Below, piece after piece: positions 33,637 to 43,022 of a stretch of DNA of 64,000 bases. The first letter of the stretch is position 1. The number at the start of each line of letters is the position of its first letter. A model generated the notes under the pieces. It had not been told where the DNA came from and did no database searches. It saw nothing but the letters and a program-made list of their open reading frames with translations. Location: NCBI GenBank assembly GCA_963972195.1, contig CAXATH010000008.1:115639-179638 (forward strand), written 5' to 3'. The DNA comes from Litorimonas sp963972195. Lineage in GTDB: Bacteria > Pseudomonadota > Alphaproteobacteria > Caulobacterales > Maricaulaceae. Made by a program: the position numbers and the translations under genes.

Positions 33637-34884
33637 ATGTTTAAATTTTTTGTTGCGGGAACGCTGGCCGTTCTTGCTGGGTTCAACGCCCTAACGGCGT
33701 CAGCCCAAACTTCCACGCTGTCCTTAGAGGAAGCGGTTAGACTAGCTATAACTGCAGATGACCCGGCCTATAGCCGATTTGAAACGCGGGCCCAAGCTAA
33801 AGAAGACCTTTCTGTTGCGGACGCTCAACTTGATGATCCGAAAGTCAATTTGCGAGCACAGAATTTTCCGGTTGATAGCCTTGCTTTCAATCAAGAGCCC
33901 ATGACGCAGTTCCGTCTTGGCATCAGTCAAGAGCTTCCCCGCGGAGATACGTTAAAGCTGAAAGGAAATAAACGCTTGGCAGAAGCCAGCGTTTTCAGGG
34001 CTGAGCGCGCGGCACTATTGGATGACGTCGCGTTGCAGGTTCGGTTGTCATGGCTTGATTTGTATTTAACAGACCAAGAGCTCGGACAAACGCGAAAGGC
34101 TAAAAACGAAATTGATGATTTGATAGACGCGCTAGCAGCGTCATTTTCCCAAGGACAACTAACGGGTCAGGACGTTTTACGCGCGGAGTTGGAACTGACT
34201 TTGCTGGACGACAAAATAGCGGAGCTTGAACAAGCTGGAGATATCGCAAGGGCGAATCTCTCTCGGTTTATTGGGGGAAACGCCCAAAGACCTCTTCCGA
34301 ATGCGCTACCTCCAACGAAAGCTTTACCGACCATGGGCGTGCTTGAAACAGCGCTCACAAATCACCCTCGTGTAGAACAACTAAGCGCACAGATTGACGT
34401 TCAACGGAGTGAAGTGGCGATTGCCGGGGAAGCTTATAAACCGTCCTGGTCCGTTGAAGGCGGATATGGTTTGCGTGGGGCGGGACGGCCTGACTTCGCC
34501 ACGATTGGCGTGTCTTTCTCTGTGCCGTTATTTACAGAAAAACGTCAAGATCGTCGCGCGTCAGCCGCGTTAAAAGAGCGGGCTGCAGCAGAATTAGACA
34601 GGTCTGCTTTGCTCTTGGATTTGCGCCGTGACCTTGCCAGAAACTTTGCTGACTGGACACGACTAAAAACCCGCGTTGATCTGTACGATAAAGCGGTTTT
34701 GACCCGTGCCAATGATACCGTTGACGCCTCAATAAATGCTTATGGCGGCGGCTTGACGGACTTTCCAGAACTTATTCGAAGCCAGTTGGCTGTCCTCGAC
34801 GCCGAAACCAAACGGCTTCGATTACAGGTCGCCGGTGCGAAAGCGCGCGCCCGTATTTCTTACCTGATAGGAGATTTGTCATGA
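33637..34884 (+). CDS. CusC-like outer-membrane channel (TolC family)
   Basis: A 415-residue TolC-family protein with a signal peptide ending at ASAQT. The two repeated coiled-coil halves are recognisable (LSLEEAVRLAITADDPAYSR at the start, GISQELPRGDTLKLKG, and the second-half GVSFSVPLFTEKRQDRR). It has no lipobox cysteine, unlike E. coli CusC. It overlaps the next gene (adaptor) by four bases and would form the outer-membrane exit of the tripartite efflux pump. Confidence 0.88.
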   Translation: MFKFFVAGTLAVLAGFNALTASAQTSTLSLEEAVRLAITADDPAYSRFETRAQAKEDLSVADAQLDDPKVNLRAQNFPVDSLAFNQEPMTQFRLGISQELPRGDTLKLKGNKRLAEASVFRAERAALLDDVALQVRLSWLDLYLTDQELGQTRKAKNEIDDLIDALAASFSQGQLTGQDVLRAELELTLLDDKIAELEQAGDIARANLSRFIGGNAQRPLPNALPPTKALPTMGVLETALTNHPRVEQLSAQIDVQRSEVAIAGEAYKPSWSVEGGYGLRGAGRPDFATIGVSFSVPLFTEKRQDRRASAALKERAAAELDRSALLLDLRRDLARNFADWTRLKTRVDLYDKAVLTRANDTVDASINAYGGGLTDFPELIRSQLAVLDAETKRLRLQVAGAKARARISYLIGDLS

Positions 34885-36479
34885 GAGCCAAAACGATAGG
34901 TTTAGTCCTTGCAACGGCCATCATTGCCGGGGCAGGCGGGTATTTCACTAATCAATATATGATGATGAGTATGTCTCAGGGCGGAGCGCAAAGTTCAGGG
35001 GATAGCGAGGGCAAAGAAATTGACTATTGGGTTGCGCCGATGGATTCAAGTTTTCGACGTGACGCGCCCGGAAAATCTCCGATGGGAATGGCTCTTGTGC
35101 CGGTTTATAAAGGCGGCGGTTCCAGTGATGGCGATCAAAATGCCGTGCGGATAAACCCTGCTGTCGTGAATAATATCGGCGTTAAAACCCAAATCGTCGG
35201 CATTTCAGCGGCTGAAGGGGGACTTAAAGCCGTTGGAACGATCCAGATCGATGAGGAAGCCCTCAGCGATATTCATCCGCGTATGGAAGGCTGGGTCGAA
35301 CGACTGGCTGTTCGGTCAGAAGGCACGCCCGTGAAACGAGGCGCGCTCTTATTTGAAATTTATACACCAGCTTTGGTCGCGGCTCAGTCCGAATATCTAC
35401 AAGCCATGAAAATTGGACGGGCAAGTTTTACCAAAGCGGCTGAAGACCGACTGTCCTCAATGGGCATGACCTCCGGACAAATTTCTCGACTACGCGAAAG
35501 CGGTGAGACGCAAAGGCGACTTGGAGTCTATGCGCCGCAAGGCGGAGTCATCGAGTCTTTGGATGTGCGCGAAGGCATGTTCATCAAACCTTCTGACAGA
35601 GCCATGCAAATTGCCGATTTGTCAGAAGTATGGCTTATCGCAGATATTTTTGAAAATGAGGCCAACGCTTTGGAGGTCGGGCAGCCAGCGCAAATGACGC
35701 TACCTGCTTTTCCGGGTGAGGTATTTTCCGGGGAAGTCGATTTTATCTATCCCTCAGCTGATATGTCCGCCCGGACGGTTCAGGCACGTATGCGGTTCAA
35801 GAATAAAGAGGGCCGCCTAAAACCCAACATGTTCGCTAGCGTGAGCATTCAAACGGGAAGCCGACTTGATATGCTAGCGGTACCGCAATCCGCTGTGATT
35901 AGATCGTCAACAGGCGACCGGGTTATCCTCGCTTTAGGAGACGGTCAGTTCCGACCTGCCAGGGTCGAGACAGGTGCAGAGATAGGCAACATGGTGCAAA
36001 TTATCAGCGGAATAAATTCCGGGGAACGGATTGTAACATCCGGTCAGTTTTTATTGGATTCCGAGGCCTCACTTGAAGGGGGATTATTACGCCTAACTGC
36101 GCCGTCCGAGACTATGAACGACATGTCTTCCGACATGGATATGGAAATGTCTATGGACATGAAAGCCGATGAAGCGGGTGGGATGACCAACTCAGAGATG
36201 TCTATGCCTGACACCTCAATGAAAAAGATGCAGGCGAAAACCTATCCTGCGACAGGCAAGATCTTGTCTCTTGATTTGGAAGATAAGTCTCTCAAATTGG
36301 ATCACGGTCCTGTTCCTGAGCTGGGTTGGCCGAACATGAAAATGTCCTTTGTATTGGGAGACAAAATCGATGCCGCGGATCTGAAACCGGGAGATATTGT
36401 CCAGTTTGAATTCCGAGAAGACGGAAAGGGCTATGTCGTCACCACTCTTGAGCCAATGCCAGAGGGGGGCGACAAATGA
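34881..36479 (+). CDS. cusB: CusB-like RND periplasmic adaptor with C-terminal CusF-like domain
   Basis: A 532-residue membrane-fusion protein. After an N-terminal anchor comes a heavy-metal-binding domain (WVAPMDSSFRRDAPGKSPMG, about 50-75) in the cysteine-free form typical of CusB. The adaptor core follows (about 90-410). A Met/Asp linker (SSDMDMEMSMDMKAD) leads to a fused CusF-like domain at about 453-525 with LDHGPVPELGWPNMKMSF, keeping the His, Trp and two Met of the Cu(I)/Ag(I) site. It delivers metal to the RND pump. It overlaps both neighbours by four bases. Confidence 0.93.
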   Translation: MRAKTIGLVLATAIIAGAGGYFTNQYMMMSMSQGGAQSSGDSEGKEIDYWVAPMDSSFRRDAPGKSPMGMALVPVYKGGGSSDGDQNAVRINPAVVNNIGVKTQIVGISAAEGGLKAVGTIQIDEEALSDIHPRMEGWVERLAVRSEGTPVKRGALLFEIYTPALVAAQSEYLQAMKIGRASFTKAAEDRLSSMGMTSGQISRLRESGETQRRLGVYAPQGGVIESLDVREGMFIKPSDRAMQIADLSEVWLIADIFENEANALEVGQPAQMTLPAFPGEVFSGEVDFIYPSADMSARTVQARMRFKNKEGRLKPNMFASVSIQTGSRLDMLAVPQSAVIRSSTGDRVILALGDGQFRPARVETGAEIGNMVQIISGINSGERIVTSGQFLLDSEASLEGGLLRLTAPSETMNDMSSDMDMEMSMDMKADEAGGMTNSEMSMPDTSMKKMQAKTYPATGKILSLDLEDKSLKLDHGPVPELGWPNMKMSFVLGDKIDAADLKPGDIVQFEFREDGKGYVVTTLEPMPEGGDK

Positions 36480-39400
36480 TCGGTAAACTCATACATTGGT
36501 CGGTCGCGAACAGATTCATTGTCGCCTTCTTTGCTCTGCTCATTGCTGGCATCGGGGTGTTATCTCTTCGAGCCACGCCCCTAGACGCCATTCCGGATCT
36601 CTCGGACGTACAGGTCATCATCAAAACCACCTATCCGGGGCAAGCGCCGCAAGTCGTTGAGGATCAGGTCACTTATCCTTTATCGACGGCTATGCTCGCC
36701 GTCCCGAAAGCCAAGAGTGTGCGAGGCTATTCCTTTTTCAATGACTCATATGTTTATATTATCTTTGATGAAGGGACGGACCTTTATTGGGCGCGCTCGC
36801 GTGTGTTGGAATATCTGAGTCAAGTTGCGCCGGATTTACCCGAGTCTGCGAGGCCTGCCTTAGGGCCAGATGCAACCGGAGTCGGTTGGGTGTATCAATA
36901 CGCCTTGACCGACCGAACAGGTCAGAACGATCTGGCTGATTTACGAGCCTTGCAGGACTGGTTTTTAAAATATGAGCTGCAAACAGTACCGGGCGTTTCG
37001 GAGGTCGCGTCTATCGGAGGCATGGTGCAGCAATATCAGGTCGTGGTCGATCCCGATCGGATGCGGGCTTTTGATTTAACTTTGCCCATGGTGCGTCGTG
37101 CGATTGAGCGCGGGAATATGGAAACGGGCGGACGTGTTATCGAGATGGCTGAAGCTGAATATATGATTCGCGCAAGCGGCTATATTGAGCATATGGACGA
37201 TCTCAAATCTATTCCTGTTATGACCGCTGAGGGCGGCACGCCTGTGTTTTTAAGGGACATTGCGGATATTCGCATGGGCCCTGATTTGCGACGGGGCATC
37301 GGAGAGTTAAACGGGGAAGGGGAAGCCGTAGGCGGCGTCGTCATCATGCGCTGGGGCGAAAACGCACTTAGCACAATTGAAGCCGTCAAAGAAAAAATAG
37401 ACTCGCTCAAGCCCGGCCTGCCTGACGGGGTAGAAATTGTGACCACCTATGATCGGTCCAATTTGATAGAACGGGCGGTTGAAACATTGCAGTCAAAACT
37501 TATCGAAGAATTTTTGATTGTCGTCTTAGTTTGCGCCGTCTTTCTCTTTCATATTCGCTCCGCTCTTGTTGTTGCGATCTCATTGCCGCTCGGCGTTCTC
37601 GCCGCTTTCATCGTGATGAATGCCCAAGGAATAAATGCAAACATTATGTCGCTTGGAGGTATCGCCATTGCGGTAGGGGCTATGGTTGACGCGGCCATCG
37701 TCATGATTGAAAATGTGCATGCCCGCCTTGAAGGTAAAAAGGCGGCGGGGTCCGAACGATGGCGCATTGTGGCGGAAGCCTGCGCCGAGGTAGGCCCGCC
37801 GGTCTTCTTTTCACTCCTGATAATCACGATCAGTTTCACGCCAATATTTGCTCTTGAGGCTCAGGAAGGGCGGATGTTCAAACCGCTGGCTTATACCAAA
37901 ACTTACGCCATGGCCGCGGCGACAGCCTTATCCGTTACGCTCGTGCCAGTGCTCATCGGGTTTCTTGTCCGCGGGAAAATCAGACCGGAAGCAAAAAACC
38001 CAGTCAACCGTGCCCTCAGTGCAGTATATGCCCCTGTCTTAAACGCCACGTTAAAATTTCCTGGGGTGGCTCTGTTGGTTGCAGGCGTTCTCATGGTGAG
38101 TGCGATTGTCCCGGCGACCAATCTTGGGAGTGAATTCATGCCGGAATTGAATGAGGGGGATTTACTTTATATGCCAAGCGCTCTGCCGGCGATATCTGCG
38201 GGCAAGATGTCTCAAACTTTGCAGCAGACGAACAAACTTATAAAAACAATTCCGGAAGTGGAAACCGTTTACGGAAAAGCTGGACGGGCAGACACCGCAA
38301 CAGATCCCGCGCCCTTGACCATGATTGAAACAACCATACAGTTAAAACCAAAATCGGAATGGCGTGAAGGGGTGACTCTTGATAGTTTGAAAGCTGAACT
38401 TAACGAGCTTGTCGATATTCCCAGCTTCACAAATGTCTGGATTATGCCGATCAAGAACAGGCTGGATATGCTCGCAACTGGAATTAAGACCCCGGTCGGG
38501 GTGAAGGTCGCAGGGCCGGATCTTGATGTCATTGCTGGCATTGGAACCCAGATTGAAACGGCTCTAAAAAATGTGGAAGGCACCTCTTCCGTTTATGCGG
38601 AACGGGTTACGGGAGGGCGTTTCGTCGATATTGATGTCAATCGCGAGGCGGCGGCCCGGTTTGGATTGAATGTCGCCGATGTCCACGACGTGATTAAGAC
38701 AGCGATTGGGGGCATGAATGTGGGGGAAAGTGTTGAAGGCCTCAGGCGGTTTCCGATCAATCTGCGTTATCCGCGTGAAATTCGAAATTCCCCCCAGCGC
38801 TTGCGCGATCTGCCATTGCAAACCGCAGACGGCGCGGAAATCCCTCTCGGACGTGTTGCGAGCGTAACACTCGCCGAGGGGCCTGGAGTCATTCGAAGTG
38901 AGAATGCTCGTCTAAACGGGTGGGTCTATGTCGATATTGCAGGTCGGGACATTGGGTCCTATGTGGCCGAGGCGAAACAAGTTGTGGCTGACACTATTGA
39001 TCTGCCGGCAGGCTATTCAATTGGCTGGTCAGGTCAGTATGAATATTTGGAACGCGCCAAAACCCGTTTCGCCCTGCTTGGACCGGCCATGCTGGCTATT
39101 ATTTTCGTGCTTCTCTTTATGAACTTCAAACGATTTAGCGACGTTCTTATTATTGTGGGCACCTTGCCGCTCGCCCTCGTTGGGGGGCTTTGGCTGATGT
39201 ATTTGGGTGGATATAATATTTCAGTGGCTGCTGCTGTCGGATTTATCGCGCTCGCGGGCGTCTCGGTCGAAATTGGGGTGTTAATGATTATGTACCTCAA
39301 TCAGGAAATGGGTGAAATCCGGACGAAAGCCACGCAGTCTGGTGAACCCCTCCTCAGAGACGAAATTGCCGACGCTATTCGGCATGGGGCGCTGCGCCGG

Positions 39401-39631
39401 CTTCGGCCGATTGTGATGACTGCTTCCGTTATTCTGGCTGGACTTGCGCCGATTATGTATGGCCACGGAAGCGGATCAGAGGTCATGCGCCGTATCGCGG
39501 CGCCTATGGTCGGCGGCATGATCACAACAACGGTTCTGACACTCATCGTGATCCCAGCTCTGTATTTTATATGGGCTGCGCGGTCACCTTCAAGGAAGCA
39601 AAGGGGGAAAGTTGCAATTAAAAAAACCTAA
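36476..39631 (+). CDS. cusA: CusA-type Cu(I)/Ag(I) RND efflux pump
   Basis: A 1051-residue heavy-metal RND pump with 12 membrane helices and two large periplasmic loops. The fourth-helix signature AIAVGAMVDAAIVMIENVHA is that of the copper/silver (HME4) group. Met-containing sites match CusA: IKNRLDMLATGIKTPVGVKV and PLTMIETTIQLKPKSEW. With the CusC-like channel and CusB it forms a proton-driven tripartite pump for monovalent copper or silver. It ends 29 bases before a small Met-rich membrane protein. Confidence 0.95.
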   Translation: MIGKLIHWSVANRFIVAFFALLIAGIGVLSLRATPLDAIPDLSDVQVIIKTTYPGQAPQVVEDQVTYPLSTAMLAVPKAKSVRGYSFFNDSYVYIIFDEGTDLYWARSRVLEYLSQVAPDLPESARPALGPDATGVGWVYQYALTDRTGQNDLADLRALQDWFLKYELQTVPGVSEVASIGGMVQQYQVVVDPDRMRAFDLTLPMVRRAIERGNMETGGRVIEMAEAEYMIRASGYIEHMDDLKSIPVMTAEGGTPVFLRDIADIRMGPDLRRGIGELNGEGEAVGGVVIMRWGENALSTIEAVKEKIDSLKPGLPDGVEIVTTYDRSNLIERAVETLQSKLIEEFLIVVLVCAVFLFHIRSALVVAISLPLGVLAAFIVMNAQGINANIMSLGGIAIAVGAMVDAAIVMIENVHARLEGKKAAGSERWRIVAEACAEVGPPVFFSLLIITISFTPIFALEAQEGRMFKPLAYTKTYAMAAATALSVTLVPVLIGFLVRGKIRPEAKNPVNRALSAVYAPVLNATLKFPGVALLVAGVLMVSAIVPATNLGSEFMPELNEGDLLYMPSALPAISAGKMSQTLQQTNKLIKTIPEVETVYGKAGRADTATDPAPLTMIETTIQLKPKSEWREGVTLDSLKAELNELVDIPSFTNVWIMPIKNRLDMLATGIKTPVGVKVAGPDLDVIAGIGTQIETALKNVEGTSSVYAERVTGGRFVDIDVNREAAARFGLNVADVHDVIKTAIGGMNVGESVEGLRRFPINLRYPREIRNSPQRLRDLPLQTADGAEIPLGRVASVTLAEGPGVIRSENARLNGWVYVDIAGRDIGSYVAEAKQVVADTIDLPAGYSIGWSGQYEYLERAKTRFALLGPAMLAIIFVLLFMNFKRFSDVLIIVGTLPLALVGGLWLMYLGGYNISVAAAVGFIALAGVSVEIGVLMIMYLNQEMGEIRTKATQSGEPLLRDEIADAIRHGALRRLRPIVMTASVILAGLAPIMYGHGSGSEVMRRIAAPMVGGMITTTVLTLIVIPALYFIWAARSPSRKQRGKVAIKKT

Positions 39632-39660
39632 CCTAAAATTACTTTAACAAGGAGACTAAA

Positions 39661-39888
39661 ATGAAAAACTTTAAACGGAAAACGACAGGAGTGGCATTGG
39701 CTTTGGGCACGCTCGGCGCGGCCTCTCAATCCTTCGCGCAGACAATGCAAGATGACAACTCAATGATGATGGAAGGGGGCATGATGATGGGCCCTATGGG
39801 AATGTTTATGATGCTTTTGATTTTATTGTTTTTAGCTCTTGGAATTGCAGCTTTCATTAAAATATTGTTTTTCAACAAAAGAACATGA
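39661..39888 (+). CDS. Small Met-rich single-pass membrane protein, copy A
   Basis: A 75-residue protein: a cleavable-looking signal (ALGTLGAASQSFAQ), a Met-rich stretch (MQDDNSMMMEGGMMMGPMGM), one membrane helix (LLILLFLALGIAAFIKILFF) and a basic end. An AAGGAG ribosome site precedes the ATG, and it lies 29 bases after cusA. A shorter protein with the same helix is encoded at 48768 in front of the second oxidase. Metal binding by the methionines is inferred. Function and family are unknown to me. Confidence 0.7.
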   Translation: MKNFKRKTTGVALALGTLGAASQSFAQTMQDDNSMMMEGGMMMGPMGMFMMLLILLFLALGIAAFIKILFFNKRT

Positions 39889-39997
39889 GCTAAATACGGC
39901 GTCGAATCAAAGGTTATGCCTCTGTGGACAATTGATAACTTAGAAACCAAAAAGCCTGAGCATATACTAGTTGTGCGATTAACTCTGCAATCTAGTA

Positions 39998-40028
39998 TTG
40001 ACGCCCCGGGCGCTTTAGGTGCTATATA
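39998..40028 (+). promoter_or_regulatory. Candidate MerR-type promoter of the second RND operon
   Basis: TTGACG (39998-40003) and TATATA (40023-40028) are separated by 19 bases, the long spacer used by MerR-family activators. The downstream half of the spacer (GGCGCTTTAGG) resembles the right half of the operator at 51827-51857. The dyad is weak. Transcription would start close to the ATG at 40035, so a leaderless message is possible. Confidence 0.45.
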
Positions 40029-40034
40029 AATCCG

Positions 40035-40391
40035 ATGGCTATTCTAAATGTCATATATTCTTCTAAATTATGGCTGACACTTAGCTTGGCCGTAATTATG
40101 GGCATGGGAACCATCACGCCGGATATCCATCCCGAAGAAGCCGCTGAGGTTGTGTGTCAAGAGACAGGCGATTTCGTGGATGTTGATTCCAGTGAGAAAC
40201 CTAATAGACCATCAAAAGCGCCTCACGATCATCATGCTCACAGCTGCGGGAGCTGTCATTTCCATGCGACGCCGATTCAAATGGCTGTTTTAGAAGCGGG
40301 TTTGCACGGTCAATTTAATTACGACCCTAGATCCTATAATTCCCCTTCGGATCAAGGCCCTTACGGCCTCTTCCGGCCACCTCGTGCCTAA
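40035..40391 (+). CDS. Small exported His/Cys protein preceding the czc-like operon
   Basis: A 118-residue protein with an N-terminal hydrophobic segment (LWLTLSLAVIMGMGTI), an acidic middle and a metal-binding-type stretch HDHHAHSCGSCHFH with a CxxC. It ends YGLFRPPRA. No ribosome site is visible before the ATG. The layout (signal, His/Cys motif, Pro-Pro-Arg end) recalls the proteins at 24225 and 33207. It begins the second RND operon and is probably periplasmic. The function is unknown; metal buffering is inferred. Confidence 0.55.
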   Translation: MAILNVIYSSKLWLTLSLAVIMGMGTITPDIHPEEAAEVVCQETGDFVDVDSSEKPNRPSKAPHDHHAHSCGSCHFHATPIQMAVLEAGLHGQFNYDPRSYNSPSDQGPYGLFRPPRA

Positions 40392-40458
40392 TCTTTAGTC
40401 AAAAGCCTGCTGCACGCATGGCTTCAAGTCTTTAGATTTAAACGAGGAATACTTATCA

Positions 40459-41745
40459 ATGAAAAATTTCAGGAAGGGCGCCTGTGGCGTCCTGATTGCG
40501 GCTGCCTTTTCGGGCGCGGCAATCGCGGCTCCGTGCGACGGACCGATCGTTACGCGCCCGCTCGACGCGGGTGCCCCTTTAACCCTTGCGGGAGCGTTTG
40601 AGCAAATACGCGCCGCTTCTCCGGAAGTGCGCCGCGCTGCGCTTGAGACAAGAGCCCGTCAGGCGGAAGCGGATCAAGCAGGGAAAAGGTTGAACCCCTC
40701 CATCGGATTGGAGATGGAAAACTTCTCTGGGTCGGGCCCCTTGAACGGGTTTGATCAGGTCGAGACGACACTAAGTCTCGAGCAAACTTTTGAGCTCGGC
40801 GGCAAACGTGCCAAACGGGAACGTGCGGCCCTTGCAGCGGCCGCTCTATCATCAGCAGAATGCAAGGCCATTCTCCGAGAAACTGAACTTCAAGCTTCGC
40901 TGTTGTTTTTCGAGCTCAAAGCGGCTCAGGAGCTCGCAGTCTACGCGCAGGAGTCTGCTGACTTGTCGGCACAACTGACAGAGACGGTTGCTAAACGAGT
41001 GGATGCTGGCGCGGCCGCGCCGCCTGAACTATCACGCGTACAAGCCGAACAAGCTTCCGTAAAAGCAGCGGCCTTGAGGGCGCGCGCAAATGTAGACCAG
41101 ACGAAATATGATCTGGCGGCGTTATGGGGAAGTGATGAACCTGTTTTCACGCCTCCGTTAGATAAGGCTATTTACACTTTAAACACACTTGGTGCGGTTG
41201 AGGATCTCAACTCACATCCGGCTTTGGCCGTGGCCCGGGCGGATACGGACGCCAGAGCGTTGCAGCAGGAAGCGGCTCGATCGGTCGGAGTGCCGAACTT
41301 AACGGTCAGCGCTGGCCTGCGGAGATTTGAAGAAAGTGGCGATAATGCGCTGCTTCTAGGGTTCAGCGTTCCGCTTCCGATCTTTGACCGGAATAAAGAT
41401 GCGGCACGGGCTGCCGGTTATAGAGCCGACTCTGCTCGGATAAACACCGTGGCGACAAAGGCTCGACTGCGGTCACAGCAACAGGCCGCTATGTCTCAAT
41501 TACGTGTCTCGCAAGCCCGTTTAGACCTTCTGGAAAAAGAGGCTCTGCCAGCGGCCCGCTCCGCTTATGAAGCGTCATTGACCGGTTATTCGGCGGGTCG
41601 ATTCAATCTTACGACCACACTTGATGCGAGGAAAAGTCTGCTCGATGCGGGCGTTTCCGTCATCGACGCTCGCCGAACATTCAATGCTGACATGATGCGC
41701 CTGAACAGCCTGATTGGTGCCGCCCCCTTTGACGGAGACTTATAG
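40459..41745 (+). CDS. CzcC-like outer-membrane channel (TolC family)
   Basis: A 428-residue TolC-family protein with a signal peptide ending near AAIAAP. Recognisable stretches are LNPSIGLEMENFSGSGPLNG, ETTLSLEQTFELGGKRAKRE, GFSVPLPIFDRNKDAARAAG and the coiled-coil repeat regions. These stretches match CzcC/CnrC-type channels. The stop codon directly abuts the start of the adaptor gene. It is the outer-membrane part of the second tripartite system. Confidence 0.9.
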   Translation: MKNFRKGACGVLIAAAFSGAAIAAPCDGPIVTRPLDAGAPLTLAGAFEQIRAASPEVRRAALETRARQAEADQAGKRLNPSIGLEMENFSGSGPLNGFDQVETTLSLEQTFELGGKRAKRERAALAAAALSSAECKAILRETELQASLLFFELKAAQELAVYAQESADLSAQLTETVAKRVDAGAAAPPELSRVQAEQASVKAAALRARANVDQTKYDLAALWGSDEPVFTPPLDKAIYTLNTLGAVEDLNSHPALAVARADTDARALQQEAARSVGVPNLTVSAGLRRFEESGDNALLLGFSVPLPIFDRNKDAARAAGYRADSARINTVATKARLRSQQQAAMSQLRVSQARLDLLEKEALPAARSAYEASLTGYSAGRFNLTTTLDARKSLLDAGVSVIDARRTFNADMMRLNSLIGAAPFDGDL

Positions 41746-43011
41746 ATGAAACAGTCACTCACACTCACAACGGCTATCCTAACGTTTGCATTCCTGCTCA
41801 CGGGATGCGGAGGAGAGACCAATAGGCCAGCCGAAACAAACTCTCAGATATCCGATGCTTCTCATGAAGCACACGAAGCGGATAAAGATATCGAAAACGC
41901 TTCCCACGAAGAGAATGTAGATGGCAGCAATATTCGTGGCGATATCGTCAAACTCAGCTCAAGGGCCGCGCAAGAGGCCGGAATCAAACTGTCTAAAGCA
42001 GAAAGAGGCGAAATTGGTCAGTCATTGAGCTTACCTGCCGAAATTCGGTTCGACGCCGATCGCGTAGCTAAACTGTCTCCAAAAGTCAGTGGCATTATCT
42101 CACGGCTCTATGCGAGTGAGGGAGATCAAGTGGAAAAAGGCGCTACACTTGCTTTGATCCGCAGTCGCGAACTGGCGGGTCTCATGGCAAGCTGGCAAAA
42201 AGCCGAAACCCAATTATCTTTGACAGAACAGGCATATGCGCGAGAAGAAAGTTTATTTGCAAAAAAGATTACATCTGAAGCCGATTTGCAAACGGCTCGC
42301 GCAAACCTTCAAGCTGCTAAAGCGGCAAGAGACGCAGCTGAAAACGAGCTTCACGCAGCCGGAGTTAGTCACAGCGCTCTCAAAAACATCGCGGGGGCAG
42401 CGGACGGCGACAATGCCAACGCCTATCTTACCGCTCCGATAGCCGGAACAATTGTTCGGCGAACAGTGACGCTAGGTGAGACTGTTTCCGCTGGAGATGC
42501 CGGGGCAGCCCCCTTGTTTACAGTTGTAGATGATAGCGTCGTTTGGGCCGATATTGCGGTTTATAAGCAAGACATTTCTCGCATCCGCCTCGGAGCCCCT
42601 GTCGCACTTAAAACGGATGCAGGAGACACAATTGCGCAATCAACTGTGGCATTTGTCCTGCCAGTTATCGATGAAACATCGCGTACGGCAACGGCGCGCG
42701 TTATCGTCGAAAATCCTCAGGGCACGTTGCGGCCCGGCCAATTTGTTACAGCAGATTTAAGCGTAGGCGCCTCTGAAGCCGTCATCCGCATACCTGATGC
42801 GGCCGTGCAACTTGTGGAAGATAAGCCATCCGTTTTTCTTCCGATGGAGGGAGGTTACGCTCCGCGCGCCGTTATGACCGGGACAAAATCCGGCGGTTAC
42901 ATCGAAATACGCTCGGGATTGAGTGTCGGAGAGGCGTTTGTCTCCGAAGGCGCTTTCACCCTTAAAGCTCAACTTGAAAAAGACGCCTTCGGCGATGGCC
43001 ACGGCCACTAG
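41746..43011 (+). CDS. CzcB-like RND periplasmic adaptor
   Basis: A 421-residue membrane-fusion protein with a lipobox (LLTGC, Cys21), so it is predicted to be lipid-anchored. An acidic His-containing stretch (ASHEAHEADKDIENASHEE, about 37-57) follows, then the adaptor core with LSPKVSGIISRLYASEGDQV and YLTAPIAGTIVRR. The C-terminal GDGHGH end may bind metal. Unlike the CusB-type adaptor it has no CusF-like domain. It sits between the channel and the pump genes and belongs to the divalent-cation branch by its partners. Confidence 0.88.
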   Translation: MKQSLTLTTAILTFAFLLTGCGGETNRPAETNSQISDASHEAHEADKDIENASHEENVDGSNIRGDIVKLSSRAAQEAGIKLSKAERGEIGQSLSLPAEIRFDADRVAKLSPKVSGIISRLYASEGDQVEKGATLALIRSRELAGLMASWQKAETQLSLTEQAYAREESLFAKKITSEADLQTARANLQAAKAARDAAENELHAAGVSHSALKNIAGAADGDNANAYLTAPIAGTIVRRTVTLGETVSAGDAGAAPLFTVVDDSVVWADIAVYKQDISRIRLGAPVALKTDAGDTIAQSTVAFVLPVIDETSRTATARVIVENPQGTLRPGQFVTADLSVGASEAVIRIPDAAVQLVEDKPSVFLPMEGGYAPRAVMTGTKSGGYIEIRSGLSVGEAFVSEGAFTLKAQLEKDAFGDGHGH

Positions 43012-43022
43012 GACAGATCATT

